From positions 99,762 to 163,761 of the forward strand of contig NZ_LDVZ01000002.1 in assembly GCF_001276515.1 (NCBI RefSeq): DNA of 64,000 nucleotides, given 5' to 3'. The DNA is from Haemophilus sp. C1. GTDB lineage: Bacteria; Pseudomonadota; Gammaproteobacteria; Enterobacterales; Pasteurellaceae. Made by a program: the position numbers and the translations under genes. The notes under the pieces were generated by a model. It was not told where the DNA came from, did no database searches, and worked only from the letters and a program-made list of their open reading frames with translations. Below, piece by piece: positions 37,501 to 48,761 of the stretch. Within the stretch, counting starts at the first letter, position 1. The number at the start of each line of letters is the position of its first letter.

Positions 37501-38504
37501 TGTTCTTGTGCAGACAAGCGGGCAAAGAGCGGTAGGATTTCCGTGTGTTTTAAATTTTGCTTTTGCAAAGCTTCGGTGGTATCACGAATTTCTCGCTCGC
37601 CGTTCATAAAGATCAAAATATCGCCGCGCCCTTCTGCTTGCAGTTCATCCACCGCATTGAGAATGCCTTGTAGCTGATCTTGATCGTCTTCTTCCACTAC
37701 GGGACGATAACGCACTTCAACAGGATAGGTTCTGCCCGAGACTTCAATAATCGGGGCATTGTTGAAATGTTTGGAAAAGCGTTCTACATCAATGGTCGCA
37801 GAAGTGATGATAAGTTTTAAATCACGACGAAGTGGTAAAAGCTGTTTCAAGTAACCGAGAATAAAATCATTGTTCAGGCTGCGTTCGTGCGCTTCATCGA
37901 TAATCAAACAAGAATATTGATTGAGAAAACGATCGTTTTGAATTTCTGCTAACAGGATCCCGTCAGTCATCAATTTGACTTGTGTATCATCACTGATTTG
38001 ATCGTTAAAACGAACCTTATAACCAACTAAACTGCCAAGCTCTGTTTCCAGCTCTTCTGCAATACGCGCTGCCACTGAACGAGCGGCAATACGGCGAGGC
38101 TGAGTATGACCAATCATGCCCAAATTGCCGAACCCTAATTCCAAACACATTTTCGGCAATTGGGTGGTTTTACCTGAACCGGTTTCCCCTGCCACCACAA
38201 TGACCTGATGCTCAGAAAGCAGTTTTTGAATTTCTGCTTTGCGTTGGCTAACGGGCAAACTCTCTGGAAAAACAATCGGATTTTTAACCGCACTTTTACG
38301 ATTTTCTACACGTAATTGGGCCTGTTTAATCTGCATCTGGATTTCAGCAGCCACAGCTTGTTGAGCCTCTTGGCTTTTAATTTTTCCAATCCCATGAATG
38401 CGGGCAGATAAACGACGTTGATCCACCAACATAATGTCATTTAATTGAGAAAAAAGAGATTGTTGTAAAGGAGTTAATGCGTGTTTTACCGATCTGTTTT
38501 TCAT
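34593..38504 (-). CDS. hrpA: ATP-dependent RNA helicase HrpA
   Basis: 1303 residues, close to the E. coli length. The DEAH-box helicase core has GETGSGKTTQLPKMCLELG near residue 100, IIDEAHERS near 201, TSATID, and QRKGRCGRVSEG near 395. The long C-terminal region with the OB-fold and DUF3418 part is intact. It acts on mRNA and stalled ribosomes. Its start overlaps the ygdD stop (ATGA). The last ~30 codons are duplicated in degenerate form 1.5 kb downstream. Confidence 0.97.
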   Translation of the reverse strand: MKNRSVKHALTPLQQSLFSQLNDIMLVDQRRLSARIHGIGKIKSQEAQQAVAAEIQMQIKQAQLRVENRKSAVKNPIVFPESLPVSQRKAEIQKLLSEHQVIVVAGETGSGKTTQLPKMCLELGFGNLGMIGHTQPRRIAARSVAARIAEELETELGSLVGYKVRFNDQISDDTQVKLMTDGILLAEIQNDRFLNQYSCLIIDEAHERSLNNDFILGYLKQLLPLRRDLKLIITSATIDVERFSKHFNNAPIIEVSGRTYPVEVRYRPVVEEDDQDQLQGILNAVDELQAEGRGDILIFMNGEREIRDTTEALQKQNLKHTEILPLFARLSAQEQNKIFHPSGLNRIVLATNVAETSLTVPGIKYVIDPGTARISRYSYRTKVQRLPIEPISQASANQRKGRCGRVSEGICIRLYSEEDFNSRPEFTDPEILRTNLASVILQMTALGLDDIEAFPFVDAPDKRHIQDGIKLLEELGAFEIVRTKSGEKRQLTAVGRQLAQLPVDPRLAKMLLSAVSQGALHEVMIIVAALSIQDPRERPQEKQQASDEKHRRFADKKSDFLAFLNLWRYLQEQQKELSKNQFRRQCQKDFLNYLRIREWQDIYHQIRLTVREMGLPINSEKAEYQQIHTALLSGLLSHIGLKEAEKQQYLGARNAHFAIFPNSVLFKKQPKWVMAAELVETSKLWGRMVAEIEPEWIEPLTEHLIKKSYSEPRWSKSRGAVIADEKVTLYGVPIVAARPVNYGSIDPTISREIFIQSALVEGDWNTKHKFFKENQRLVREVEELEHKSRRRDILVDDRTLFEFYDQRIGTEVVSQKHFDTWWKKAQQKDPELLNFERSFLINDDAEQVSKLDFPNFWHQGNLKLKLTYQFEPGTDADGVTVHIPLPLLNQVEMTGFDWQIPGLREELVIALIKSLPKSYRRNFVPAPNYAQAFLSRAVPLEKPLLDTLIYELRRMTGVTVEVEHWNWEQIPSHLKMTFRVVDENGKKIVESMNLDELKFNLKDRVQESISAVADDGIEQSGLHIWSFAELPQCYEQKQRGFSVKAFPAIVDEKDAVGIKLFETEFEQAVAMQQGLRRLLLLNVPSPIKYLHEKLPNKAKLGLYFTPFGRVLDLIDDCIACAVDKLIADFGGFVWDEAGFEKLRDFVRENLNEVTVDIAQKVEQILFLNHALNQRLKGKMDFTMAFALSDIKSQLSGLVYQGFVQKSGYDRLPDLQRYLQAVDKRIDKLAQDVNRDRAAMLRMEQVQQAYQQLLSKLPKSKPISDDVAEIRYMIEELRVSLFAQQLGTKYQVSDKRILNVIMAI

Positions 38505-38875
38505 AGCGATTTACTTTTGAAACTTCCGTAAGCTAAGCTAATCCATCCGATTAAAAATAAAGTGCCGCCAATAGGCGTAATCCACACTATTACATTGCTT
38601 GCTCCAAAAGCAAGTGCGTATAAACTTCCACTAAATAATAAGGTTCCAATTAACCAAGAAGAGATGGATAATCGGGCGAATTTGTTGTCACTTAAAGCAG
38701 ATAATGCAACGGCAAGTACTGCAATGGTATGGAACATTTGATATTTTAAACCCGTATCAATCCATGATAATGCTTTGGCTTCTAATATATGGCTTAGGCC
38801 ATGAGCTGCAAATGTGCCTAGTGCGACACAGAAGAATCCGCTTAAAGCAGCAAGAGTAAGGTATTTGTTTTTCAT
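38501..38875 (-). CDS. ygdD: DUF423 membrane protein YgdD
   Basis: 124 residues with four hydrophobic helices and the family signature LGTFAAHGLSHILE near the N-terminus, plus LKYQMFHTIAVLAVAL. Inner-membrane protein of unknown function. It follows yeaL directly (TAA then ATG) and its stop overlaps hrpA, so yeaL-ygdD-hrpA, and perhaps the GT51 cassette, form one transcript. Confidence 0.92.
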   Translation of the reverse strand: MKNKYLTLAALSGFFCVALGTFAAHGLSHILEAKALSWIDTGLKYQMFHTIAVLAVALSALSDNKFARLSISSWLIGTLLFSGSLYALAFGASNVIVWITPIGGTLFLIGWISLAYGSFKSKSL

Positions 38876-39328
38876 TTAAATTTTCCCTAAAAGTAAAGCT
38901 AATATACCTGCAGCAATAAGTGGGCCAACGGGAATTCCACCTAAAAATGCTACACCAATAATTGTGCCGATAAGCAAGCCTGTGACTAAAATCGGTTGTT
39001 CGCCCATTAAAGGTACACCTTTGCCGGCAAGCCATGCCACAAGCACACCAACGGAAATGGAAAGTGCCATTTTCCAACTAAGAAAACCTGATAAATCAGG
39101 CAACTGAATTTTCCCTGAAACTAAGGGGCTTAAAACACCAATGGTTAAAATAATGATACCAATTTTAACGCCATATTTTTCGAGCAAAGGAATGTGTGAA
39201 GATAAAAAAGTTTGCTGCATGATAAGTAATACGGCAGCAGAAATGGTAATTGCGCTGTTGTGACTGAGTAACCCGAGAATAATTAAAATCACCAGCAATA
39301 AGGCGATCATATTGAATTGTAACGACAT
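38876..39328 (-). CDS. yeaL: DUF441 membrane protein YeaL
   Basis: 150 residues with four hydrophobic helices. [20 protein letters not shown] and [11 protein letters not shown] are typical of the UPF0756/DUF441 family, and the protein ends in a glycine/leucine-rich helix. Function unknown. It is the first gene of the minus-strand group and diverges from the Kef antiporter gene across 122 bp that contains an uptake sequence. Confidence 0.92.
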   Translation of the reverse strand: MSLQFNMIALLLVILIILGLLSHNSAITISAAVLLIMQQTFLSSHIPLLEKYGVKIGIIILTIGVLSPLVSGKIQLPDLSGFLSWKMALSISVGVLVAWLAGKGVPLMGEQPILVTGLLIGTIIGVAFLGGIPVGPLIAAGILALLLGKI

Positions 39329-39450
39329 ACTTGAAAAGTGCGGTGAAAAATTGTGACGAATTATATCAAGTTTAAGTTATCGATGTGTTTTTTTATTTAG
39401 TAAAAACAAGCTAGAATGTAAGCAATCTTTCCCCTTATTCGAGAATGCCT

Positions 39451-41313
39451 ATGTCAAATGCTGTTGCCCATCTTGCCGATTCAGATCTGATTAAAACCGT
39501 AATTTTGCTTGCGTCGAGCGTGACTATTGTGCCGTTGTTTAAACGTCTAGGGCTTGGTAGTGTGCTTGGGTATTTAGTGGCGGGTTGTATGATTGGTCCC
39601 TCAGTTTTCGGTGTCATTCAAGATCCGGCTTCAGTCGTGCATTTGGCTGAATTGGGTGTAGTGATGTTCTTGTTCATTATTGGGCTTGAAATGCACCCTG
39701 AACGGCTTTGGTCTATGAAAAAAGCAATTTTTGGTCGGGGATTGTTACAAGTTGGGTTCTGTGGTGTATTGCTTACTTTCGCTGGAATTTATTTGCTCGA
39801 TTTACCGAAAGAAGTCGCGTTTATCGCAGGCATGGGATTTACACTTTCTTCAACCGCGATTGTGATGCAAACTTTGGAAGAACGTTGTATTACCAGTACA
39901 TCTAAAGGTCAGCGAATTATTTCAACTTTAATTTTTGAAGATATTGCTATTGTGCCATTATTGGCATCAGTGGCGTTTCTTGCACCTCATTCTGAAGAAA
40001 GCACTCATACCGATTGGATGTCAATCGGCATCGCATTAGGGGCAGTAATCGGCTTGATTGTTGCGGGTAAATGGTTAATGAATCCGTTATTCCGATTAAT
40101 TTCTAAAGCACATATTCGTGAGATGATGACGGCGGCGGCTTTATTAGTTGTACTTGGCGCAGCATTAGCCATGGAAATAGGTGGACTTTCAATGGCAATG
40201 GGGGCATTTGTAGCGGGAGTTATGCTGTCAGAGTCTTCGTTCCGCCATCAATTAGAAGCGGATATCGAGCCATTTCGTGGTTTATTGCTTGGCCTGTTTT
40301 TTATGGGCGTGGGCATGTCGTTGGATTTGAGCTTAGTGTTTAATCACTGGTTATTACTACTCGGAATTGTATTCCTTTATATTATTGGCAAAGGACTTTC
40401 TGTGTATGTTGTTGCTCGAATCACTCGCTTAGAACATAGAGAAGCAGTGGGAAGAATGTCACTTTTGGCGCACGGTGGTGAATTTGCTTTCGTACTTTTC
40501 TCTGCAGCTACAACAGCTGGCGTAATGAGCAACCATGAAAATGCCACTTTTACTGCTGCAGTAATTATTTCCATGTTGTTTTCTCCATTTATTACACAAA
40601 TTACTCGTAAATTAGCGCAATCTGGAGAGAGAAAATCAGCAAATCAACCAGATACGAGCGATCTATCCCCTATTGATGATTTAGAAGATAACGTGCTTGT
40701 AATTGGTTTTGGTCGTTTTAGCCAAATCGTATGTCAAACATTATTAATCCGCGGCATCAGCGTTTCAGTGATTGATCGTAATATAGAAAATATCCGTGCT
40801 GCGGCAAAATTTGGTTTTAAAGTCTATTATGGTGATGGTATTCGTTTGGATGTACTTTACGCCGCGGGAATTGAAAAAGCTAAATGTGTGGTGATTGGTA
40901 TTAATGATACAGATCGCATTGAAACGATTGTTAGCCAACTTAAAAGGGCTTATCCAAACTTGCCGATTTTAACCCGAACTTATGATAGAAAAACGACCGT
41001 GAGCCTAATTAAGCAAGATGTGGATTTTATTGTACGTGAAACTTTTGAATCCGCCATTGCGCTTAGCCAAGCAACACTAATGAAACTTGGTATTGATAAG
41101 ATTGAGGCTGATGAAGTTATTAAAGAAGTTAGAGCATTGGATCAAGAACGTTTAAATGAAGAAGTTCTGCATGGTTTTTCTAATGAAATCTTAAAAAAAT
41201 ATTGGACGCCAAAACCACTCATTAAACCTCATGTCGATGCTCAGGCATTAAATGATGAAACCGCAGGAATATTGATCGAGGAATCTGAAGAAACGTCAAA
41301 CAATAATTCTTAA
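39451..41313 (+). CDS. kefC: Kef-type K+/H+ antiporter
   Basis: 620 residues from the second ATG. About 12 transmembrane helices of the CPA2 exchanger family (residues 15-380) are followed by a cytoplasmic Rossmann-type RCK/TrkA-N domain starting NVLVIGFGRFSQIV near 410. The SSTAIVMQTLEER and HGGEFAFVLFSAA stretches are Kef-like. It releases K+ under electrophile stress, gated by glutathione adducts in KefB/C. An ATG two codons upstream is equally possible. KefB versus KefC cannot be separated here. Confidence 0.9.
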   Translation: MSNAVAHLADSDLIKTVILLASSVTIVPLFKRLGLGSVLGYLVAGCMIGPSVFGVIQDPASVVHLAELGVVMFLFIIGLEMHPERLWSMKKAIFGRGLLQVGFCGVLLTFAGIYLLDLPKEVAFIAGMGFTLSSTAIVMQTLEERCITSTSKGQRIISTLIFEDIAIVPLLASVAFLAPHSEESTHTDWMSIGIALGAVIGLIVAGKWLMNPLFRLISKAHIREMMTAAALLVVLGAALAMEIGGLSMAMGAFVAGVMLSESSFRHQLEADIEPFRGLLLGLFFMGVGMSLDLSLVFNHWLLLLGIVFLYIIGKGLSVYVVARITRLEHREAVGRMSLLAHGGEFAFVLFSAATTAGVMSNHENATFTAAVIISMLFSPFITQITRKLAQSGERKSANQPDTSDLSPIDDLEDNVLVIGFGRFSQIVCQTLLIRGISVSVIDRNIENIRAAAKFGFKVYYGDGIRLDVLYAAGIEKAKCVVIGINDTDRIETIVSQLKRAYPNLPILTRTYDRKTTVSLIKQDVDFIVRETFESAIALSQATLMKLGIDKIEADEVIKEVRALDQERLNEEVLHGFSNEILKKYWTPKPLIKPHVDAQALNDETAGILIEESEETSNNNS

Positions 41314-41340
41314 AATGATTTCAATACATTTCAACTACAA

Positions 41341-41364
41341 AAGGAAGCAAATTGCTTCCTTTTT
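41341..41364. terminator. Bidirectional terminator between kef and ssb
   Basis: AAGGAAGC pairs with GCTTCCTT around AAATT, followed by TTTTTGTTTT on the plus strand and by TTTTG on the minus strand. It serves the convergent kef and ssb genes. Confidence 0.85.
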
Positions 41365-41382
41365 GTTTTGAGTTCGTTTGAA

Positions 41383-41889
41383 TTAAAACGGAATATCGTC
41401 ATCAAATCCATCCATTGGTGGCTCAGCCTGTGGTGCAGCTTGTTGTGGCACTGGGCGAGATGATTGATAACTACCACCATTGTTAGTTTGACGAGCTTGG
41501 TAAGAAGGTTGTGGTGCAGCTCCCATCTCATTAGAGAAACCACCCGCGTTTTGATTACGCCCACCAAGCATTTGCATTACATCACCTTGAATTTCTGTGG
41601 TGTAACGATCTTGACCATTTTGATCTTGCCATTTACGGGTACGCAAACGACCTTCCACATACACTTGAGAACCTTTGCGTAAATATTCGCCGCAAATCTC
41701 TGCTTGACGACGATAAAATACAATACGGTGCCATTCTGTTACTTCACGGCGTTCGCCCGTATTACGATCGTTCCAGCTTTCACTGGTTGCTACGCTAATA
41801 TTTGCTACGGCATCGCCATTCGGCATGGTACGAATTTCAGGATCATTGCCTAGATGACCAACAATAATGACTTTATTAATTCCAGCCAT
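41383..41889 (-). CDS. ssb: Single-stranded DNA-binding protein
   Basis: 168 residues from the ATG before [17 protein letters not shown]. The N-terminal OB fold (1-110) is followed by a Gly/Gln/Pro-rich linker and the acidic tail DGFDDDIPF, which recruits repair and replication proteins. AGG stands 6-7 bases before this ATG. It diverges from uvrA with a LexA box between, the classical ssb-uvrA arrangement. Confidence 0.97.
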   Translation of the reverse strand: MAGINKVIIVGHLGNDPEIRTMPNGDAVANISVATSESWNDRNTGERREVTEWHRIVFYRRQAEICGEYLRKGSQVYVEGRLRTRKWQDQNGQDRYTTEIQGDVMQMLGGRNQNAGGFSNEMGAAPQPSYQARQTNNGGSYQSSRPVPQQAAPQAEPPMDGFDDDIPF

Positions 41890-41961
41890 AAAAAACCTCA
41901 TTTTTTATCTAAAAAAGTGCGGTTATTTTGCCTGAAATTTTTTAAAAGATCTATATATTTT

Positions 41962-41981
41962 AACTGGATATTTGCACAGAT
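41962..41981. promoter_or_regulatory. LexA (SOS) box between ssb and uvrA
   Basis: CTG-N10-CAG with AT-rich spacing (CTG at 41964, CAG at 41977) matches the gammaproteobacterial LexA operator. It sits 61 bp before uvrA and 73 bp before ssb, where E. coli has its shared SOS box. Confidence 0.75.
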
Positions 41982-42041
41982 ATTAAAATATGCGATAATG
42001 ATCGCAAAATTTACACTTATTTCATACTTTTGAGTTATTTT

Positions 42042-44873
42042 ATGGAAAATATCGATATTCGCGGGGCTAGAACCCATAACCTGAAAAATATTAATTTAAC
42101 CATTCCACGCAATAAACTTGTGGTAATCACAGGGCTTTCAGGTTCGGGGAAATCCTCTTTAGCCTTTGATACGCTTTATGCGGAAGGGCAACGCCGTTAT
42201 GTTGAATCACTTTCTGCTTATGCCCGTCAGTTTTTATCTTTAATGGAAAAGCCTGATGTGGATTCTATTGAGGGGCTTTCGCCTGCAATTTCCATTGAAC
42301 AAAAATCTACTTCACACAATCCACGTTCTACAGTGGGAACAATTACAGAAATTTACGATTATTTACGTTTATTGTTTGCCCGAGTAGGTGAACCGCGTTG
42401 TCCAGATCATGATGTTCCATTAACGGCACAAACGATTAGTCAAATGGTGGACAAAGTATTAAGTTTGCCAGAAGACAGCAAGATGATGTTACTTGCGCCA
42501 GTGGTCAAAAATCGCAAAGGCGAACATGTTAAGATTTTAGAAAATATTGCTGCACAAGGTTACATTCGGGCGCGTATTGATGGCGAAATTTGCGATTTAT
42601 CTGATCCGCCAAAATTAGCTTTACAGAAAAAACATACAATTGAAGTGGTGGTGGATCGCTTTAAAGTGCGGTCAGATTTAGCAACACGTTTAGCCGAATC
42701 TTTTGAAACCGCATTAGAGCTTTCAGGTGGCACCGCAATTGTGGCAGAAATGGATAATCCGAAAGCGGAAGAATTAATTTTTTCGGCAAATTTTGCTTGT
42801 CCGCATTGTGGTTATTCTGTGCCAGAATTAGAGCCTCGTTTGTTTTCCTTTAACAATCCTGCAGGTGCTTGCCCAACTTGTAATGGCTTGGGTGTGCAGC
42901 AATATTTTGATGAAGATCGTGTGGTGCAAAATCCAACGATTTCCCTTGCAGGCGGTGCAGTGAAAGGTTGGGATCGTCGTAATTTCTATTATTATCAAAT
43001 GCTTACATCATTGGCAAAACATTATAATTTTGATATTGAAGCCCCCTATGAATCTTTGCCAAAGAAAATTCAACACATCATTATGCATGGCTCAGGCAAA
43101 GAGGAAATTGAATTCCAATATATGAATGATCGTGGCGATGTGGTTATTCGCAAGCACCCTTTTGAAGGGATTTTGAATAATATGGCGCGCCGATATAAAG
43201 AAACAGAATCAATGTCGGTGCGTGAAGAATTAGCGAAAAATATTAGCAATCGACCTTGTGCTGACTGTGGAGGATCTCGTTTACGTCCAGAAGCGCGTAA
43301 TGTGTATATTGGAAAAACGAATTTACCGATGATCGCAGAAAAAAGTATTGGTGAATCGCTTGAATTTTTCACCGCACTTTCTCTCACTGGTCAAAAAGCG
43401 CAAATTGCGGAAAAAATTCTTAAAGAAATCCGCGAGCGTTTGCAGTTCTTAGTCAATGTTGGTTTGAATTATCTTTCTCTTTCTCGTTCTGCTGAAACTC
43501 TTTCAGGTGGTGAAGCACAACGTATTCGCCTTGCTAGCCAAATTGGTGCGGGGCTTGTTGGTGTGATGTACGTATTAGATGAACCCTCTATTGGCTTGCA
43601 CCAACGTGATAATGAACGCTTACTTAACACGTTAATTCATTTGCGTAATCTTGGTAATACGGTAATTGTTGTGGAACACGATGAAGACGCGATTCGTGCG
43701 GCTGACCATATTATTGATATTGGACCTGGAGCAGGCGTGCACGGCGGACAAGTTATTGCGCAAGGAAACGCTGATGAAATTATGCTGAATCCAAATTCCA
43801 TCACAGGAAAATTCTTATCAGGCGCAGATAAAATTGAAATTCCTAAAAAACGCACCGCACTTGATAAGAAAAAATGGCTCAAACTTAAAGGCGCATCAGG
43901 TAATAACTTAAAAAATGTAAATTTAGATATTCCCGTTGGTTTGTTTACTTGCGTGACTGGTGTGTCTGGTTCGGGAAAATCCACGCTTATTAATGACACC
44001 TTATTTCCACTTGCGCAAAATGCATTAAATAGAGCTGAAAAAACCGATTATGCACCTTATCAATCTATCGAGGGATTAGAACATTTCGATAAAGTTATTG
44101 ATATTAACCAAAGCCCGATTGGGCGCACGCCACGTTCAAATCCAGCCACTTATACAGGTTTATTTACTCCGATTCGTGAACTTTTTGCAGGCGTGCCAGA
44201 AGCACGTGCGCGTGGTTATAATCCAGGGCGTTTTAGCTTTAATGTACGTGGTGGACGCTGTGAAGCCTGTCAGGGCGACGGTGTACTCAAAGTTGAAATG
44301 CACTTTTTACCCGATGTTTATGTTCCTTGCGACCAATGTAAAGGTAAGCGCTATAATCGTGAAACCTTAGAAATTCGTTATAAAGGCAAAACGATTCATC
44401 AAGTTTTAGATATGACGGTGGAAGAGGCTCGCGAGTTTTTTGATGCGATTCCAATGATTGCAAGAAAATTACAAACCTTGATGGATGTGGGATTATCCTA
44501 TATTCGATTAGGTCAATCTTCTACAACACTTTCAGGCGGCGAAGCACAACGCGTTAAGCTAGCGACTGAGCTTTCTAAACGTGATACGGGTAAAACCTTG
44601 TATATTCTAGATGAACCGACGACTGGTTTGCATTTTGCTGACATTAAGCAATTACTTGAAGTATTGCATCGATTACGCGACCAAGGAAATACTATTGTCG
44701 TCATTGAACACAATCTTGATGTGATTAAAACCGCAGACTGGATTATCGATCTTGGCCCTGAAGGGGGAAGCGGTGGCGGACAAATTATTGCTACTGGCAC
44801 GCCTGAAGAAGTCGCTAAAGTCGAAGGATCTCATACAGCGAGATTCCTTAAACCAATTTTGGAAAAACGTTAA
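42042..44873 (+). CDS. uvrA: Excinuclease ABC subunit A
   Basis: 943 residues, the usual length. Two ABC ATPase modules: Walker [10 protein letters not shown] near 33 and GVSGSGKST near 640; signatures [13 protein letters not shown] near 490 and [13 protein letters not shown] near 830. Zinc-binding cysteine groups appear as CPHCGY...CPTCNG and CEACQGDG...CDQCKGKRY. It finds helix-distorting lesions and loads UvrB. A TTG four codons upstream is rejected in favour of the ATG before [10 protein letters not shown]. Confidence 0.98.
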   Translation: MENIDIRGARTHNLKNINLTIPRNKLVVITGLSGSGKSSLAFDTLYAEGQRRYVESLSAYARQFLSLMEKPDVDSIEGLSPAISIEQKSTSHNPRSTVGTITEIYDYLRLLFARVGEPRCPDHDVPLTAQTISQMVDKVLSLPEDSKMMLLAPVVKNRKGEHVKILENIAAQGYIRARIDGEICDLSDPPKLALQKKHTIEVVVDRFKVRSDLATRLAESFETALELSGGTAIVAEMDNPKAEELIFSANFACPHCGYSVPELEPRLFSFNNPAGACPTCNGLGVQQYFDEDRVVQNPTISLAGGAVKGWDRRNFYYYQMLTSLAKHYNFDIEAPYESLPKKIQHIIMHGSGKEEIEFQYMNDRGDVVIRKHPFEGILNNMARRYKETESMSVREELAKNISNRPCADCGGSRLRPEARNVYIGKTNLPMIAEKSIGESLEFFTALSLTGQKAQIAEKILKEIRERLQFLVNVGLNYLSLSRSAETLSGGEAQRIRLASQIGAGLVGVMYVLDEPSIGLHQRDNERLLNTLIHLRNLGNTVIVVEHDEDAIRAADHIIDIGPGAGVHGGQVIAQGNADEIMLNPNSITGKFLSGADKIEIPKKRTALDKKKWLKLKGASGNNLKNVNLDIPVGLFTCVTGVSGSGKSTLINDTLFPLAQNALNRAEKTDYAPYQSIEGLEHFDKVIDINQSPIGRTPRSNPATYTGLFTPIRELFAGVPEARARGYNPGRFSFNVRGGRCEACQGDGVLKVEMHFLPDVYVPCDQCKGKRYNRETLEIRYKGKTIHQVLDMTVEEAREFFDAIPMIARKLQTLMDVGLSYIRLGQSSTTLSGGEAQRVKLATELSKRDTGKTLYILDEPTTGLHFADIKQLLEVLHRLRDQGNTIVVIEHNLDVIKTADWIIDLGPEGGSGGGQIIATGTPEEVAKVEGSHTARFLKPILEKR

Positions 44874-44957
44874 AAATTACCGTACTTTTAGTATCAAGAA
44901 TCGTAAAATTACAATTGGATTTGGTTTCGTGTGAATAGATCTTTTGATTTAACACTG

Positions 44958-44985
44958 GAAACTTTATTTAATTAAAGGTATCTAA
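44958..44985 (+). promoter_or_regulatory. Possible sigma-E-type promoter
   Basis: GAAACTT and TCTAA are 16 bp apart, resembling the sigma-E consensus GGAACTT-N16-TCAAA/TCTGA with small deviations. It lies about 40 bp before a lipoprotein gene, a typical sigma-E target class. One match in AT-rich DNA, so weak. Confidence 0.3.
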
Positions 44986-45025
44986 GTAGCACCCTGTATA
45001 GGGGATTAATTAAGAGGATTTAATA

Positions 45026-45469
45026 ATGAATTTAACTAAAATTTTACCAGCATTTGCTGCTGCAGTCATATTATCTGCATGTGCAAAAGAAGCGCCAGTA
45101 ATGGAAAAAGCGTCGGCTCAAATGGCTGCTCAAACTGCGTCAACTATTACTGACAAAACAGTAGTTTATTCTTGCAATAAAAAAACTGTGACTGCAGTGT
45201 ATCAATTTGAAAACCAAGAGCCAGTTGCGGCAATGGTTAGTTTAGGTAACAAAATTATTGCGAAAGATTTTACTCGTGATAAATCACAAAACGATTTTAC
45301 AAGTTTCACTTCTGGTGACTATGTTTGGAATGTAGATAGTGGTTTAACTTTAGATAAATTTGATTCTGTTGTGCCGGTGAATTTAATTCAAAAAGGCAAA
45401 ACTAGCGATAAGATCATCATCAAAAATTGTGATGTAAACGCAAAAGCAACTAAAAAAGCAAATTTATAA
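45026..45469 (+). CDS. Lipoprotein with possible lysozyme-inhibitor/adhesin-type domain
   Basis: 147 residues. The signal peptide ends in lipobox LSAC (Cys19). The mature domain has YSCNKKTVTAVYQFEN, AAMVSLGNKII, SGDYVWNVDSG and a second cysteine in IIKNCDV. The paired cysteines and the Y-x-C start recall the MliC/ACP (C-type lysozyme inhibitor or adhesin complex protein) fold. That assignment is tentative. AGAGGA precedes the ATG. It stands alone between uvrA and queA with its own terminator. Confidence 0.8.
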   Translation: MNLTKILPAFAAAVILSACAKEAPVMEKASAQMAAQTASTITDKTVVYSCNKKTVTAVYQFENQEPVAAMVSLGNKIIAKDFTRDKSQNDFTSFTSGDYVWNVDSGLTLDKFDSVVPVNLIQKGKTSDKIIIKNCDVNAKATKKANL

Positions 45470-45482
45470 TTAATCCCAAATG

Positions 45483-45507
45483 ACCAGCATAATTGCTGGT
45501 TATTTTA
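45483..45507 (+). terminator. Terminator after the lipoprotein gene
   Basis: ACCAGCA and TGCTGGT pair around TAAT and are followed by TATTTTAT. Confidence 0.75.
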
Positions 45508-45593
45508 TCTTTCCTGTAGAAAAGATTTTTTCTTGAGATCATCCCCGATTCAAACTAGACTTACCGCCTATTTTATTTAACCTAAACTTTATT

Positions 45594-46685
45594 ATGCGTG
45601 TTTCAGATTTTAATTTCGATTTACCTGATGAACTTATTGCTCGCTATCCAAAAGAGGATAGAGCATCTTGTCGTTTATTACATTTGAACGGGGAAAATGG
45701 CGCGGTAATTGACCGCACTTTTTCAGATGTATTGGATTTAATTGATGAAGGTGATTTATTGATTTTCAATAATACTCGCGTTATTCCTGCAAGAATGTTT
45801 GGGCGTAAAGCTAGCGGTGGGAAAATTGAAGTTTTAGTTGAACGCATGTTAGATGAGTATCGTTTCTTAGCGCATATCCGTTCATCAAAATCACCAAAAG
45901 AAGGGGCTGAATTATTTTTAGGTGAAGATAAATTAGGCGGAAATAATGGAATTAAAGCGGTAATGACAGTGCGTCATGGTGCGTTGTTTGAAGTAGAATT
46001 AAGTGATAAATCAACCGCCCTTTTAGATGTACTGCAATCCATTGGACATATGCCATTGCCGCCTTATATCGATCGTCCCGATGAAGAGGCCGATCAAGAA
46101 TGTTATCAAACCGTTTATAGTAAAGTCCCAGGTGCTGTAGCAGCGCCAACGGCAGGCTTACATTTTGATACCCCCTTGCTTGAAAAACTTAAAAAGAAAG
46201 GTGTGAATTTTGAATTTGTCACATTGCATGTGGGCGCGGGAACATTTCAGCCTGTTCGTGTCGAGAATATTGAAGATCATGTGATGCATGCAGAATACGT
46301 AGAAGTTTCTCAAGAAGTTTGCAATGCGATTATCGCAACAAAGAAAGCGGGTAAACGTGTTATTGCAGTGGGAACTACTTCTGTTCGTTCTATTGAAAGT
46401 GCGGCGCTTTCTGCGGAAGAATTTGGCAATCCAGATTTAATTGAGCCTTATTTTTCTGATACCTCTATTTTTATTTATCCTGGTAAAAAATTCCGAGTGG
46501 TGGATTGTTTAATTACTAATTTCCACTTACCTGAAAGCACATTGATTATGTTAGTTTCAGCTTTTGCTGGTTATAAAAATACAATGAATGCGTATAAACA
46601 TGCAGTGCAAGAAAAATATCGTTTCTTTAGTTATGGCGATGCGATGTTTATTAATAAAAATTCTAATGTGAGAGGATTGGAATAA
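45594..46685 (+). CDS. queA: S-adenosylmethionine:tRNA ribosyltransferase-isomerase
   Basis: 363 residues. It converts preQ1 in tRNA to epoxyqueuosine. Family segments: [16 protein letters not shown] at the start, [37 protein letters not shown] and [14 protein letters not shown]. No good Shine-Dalgarno precedes the ATG, only an A/T-rich stretch. Normally queA and tgt are adjacent; here 344 bp with a candidate toxin-antitoxin locus separate them. Confidence 0.97.
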   Translation: MRVSDFNFDLPDELIARYPKEDRASCRLLHLNGENGAVIDRTFSDVLDLIDEGDLLIFNNTRVIPARMFGRKASGGKIEVLVERMLDEYRFLAHIRSSKSPKEGAELFLGEDKLGGNNGIKAVMTVRHGALFEVELSDKSTALLDVLQSIGHMPLPPYIDRPDEEADQECYQTVYSKVPGAVAAPTAGLHFDTPLLEKLKKKGVNFEFVTLHVGAGTFQPVRVENIEDHVMHAEYVEVSQEVCNAIIATKKAGKRVIAVGTTSVRSIESAALSAEEFGNPDLIEPYFSDTSIFIYPGKKFRVVDCLITNFHLPESTLIMLVSAFAGYKNTMNAYKHAVQEKYRFFSYGDAMFINKNSNVRGLE

Positions 46686-46690
46686 GTTGT

Positions 46691-46719
46691 TTGACTTGTA
46701 ATTAGTCAGCACCTACAAT
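46691..46719 (+). promoter_or_regulatory. Strong sigma-70 promoter for an antisense RNA
   Basis: TTGACT and TACAAT are exactly 17 bp apart, each with one mismatch to consensus. It fires rightward into the queA-tgt gap, opposite to the small toxin-like ORF, starting near 46726, only 5 bases after the queA stop. Confidence 0.6.
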
Positions 46720-46764
46720 AAAGAACAAGAGATGGCGGTAACCATCCCTTGTCGGCATCAACTA

Positions 46765-46839
46765 CTAATAGCCAGTGCTACTTTTTAATAACAGGCAAAG
46801 TAGAATAATGATGACCAACTTAATCATAAATTTAGTCAT
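46765..46839 (-). CDS. Ibs-like small hydrophobic toxin candidate (type I TA)
   Basis: 24 residues: a short polar start (MTKF) and then MIKLVIIILLCLLLKS, one continuous membrane helix, ending in tyrosine. E. coli IbsA-E toxins (about 19 residues) have the same plan: MMK/R-LVIIL, a run of Leu/Ile/Val and a final Tyr. AAGGAT lies 5-7 bases before the ATG. A TTGAGC-N17-GATAGT promoter lies about 70 bp upstream on the same strand, and an opposing strong promoter covers it in antisense. Inner-membrane depolarisation would be the expected action. Start could be the second Met (46827). Confidence 0.6.
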   Translation of the reverse strand: MTKFMIKLVIIILLCLLLKSSTGY

Positions 46840-46885
46840 ATTTTTATCCTTAGTATGATTAACAAACTCTGGATCTACGAAATAG

Positions 46886-48178
<1,293 letters not shown>

Positions 48179-48184
48179 TTGATG

Positions 48185-48227
48185 AAAGTGCGGTAGAAAA
48201 ATGAAGCGTTTTTTGACCGCACTTTTT
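48185..48227 (+). terminator. Inverted USS hairpin after tgt
   Basis: AAAGTGCGGT and ACCGCACTTT pair with a 21-nt loop and are followed by TT. It lies only 15 bp before the next start codon, so it may attenuate rather than fully terminate. Confidence 0.6.
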
Positions 48228-48242
48228 AACAAAGGAAACCTT

Positions 48243-48761
48243 ATGCAAATCCTCGAACCTCAACAATTTGCCACTTGGAATGAACCGATTGATATGCTTT
48301 ATGCCTGTCATAGTAAGGTAAAACGTTTCTGTCTCCAGTTAAGCATTTTACCTGATTATCTAGAAAAACACGGCTATACTCAGGCCGTATTAAATGATGT
48401 TGAGCAAATTTTAACTTATTTCAATCGTGCCGCCCCCCTACATCATGAGGATGAAGAATTAGATTTTTTCCCTCAATTAGTCAAAGTGGCTCCGCAAGCA
48501 CAAACTTCCATTGATGAATTAGAAAAACAGCACGGATATTTGCATGAAAATTGGAATGCACTATCTGCTCAGTTAGAAGAGCTTATTTCTGAACAACGTC
48601 AAAATATTGATGAACATTTAATTGAACGCTTTGTTCAAGGTTATGAGCGTCATATTACGTTAGAAGAACCTTTATTTGAAATGGGGCGAGAATGCTTAAG
48701 TGCGGATATTTTGGCTGAAATGGGCAAGAACATGAGTGCTCGTCGTCAAGTTAAAGAATGA
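48243..48761 (+). CDS. Hemerythrin HHE-domain protein
   Basis: 172 residues, all-helical. Candidate iron ligands are His/Glu in [39 protein letters not shown] and [13 protein letters not shown], the order expected of HHE-type hemerythrin domains. Such proteins bind a diiron centre and sense or buffer O2 or NO. AAAGGA is 6 bases before this ATG; an earlier in-frame ATG lies inside the hairpin. The stop overlaps the start of the TusA-like gene, so the two are coupled. Confidence 0.85.
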
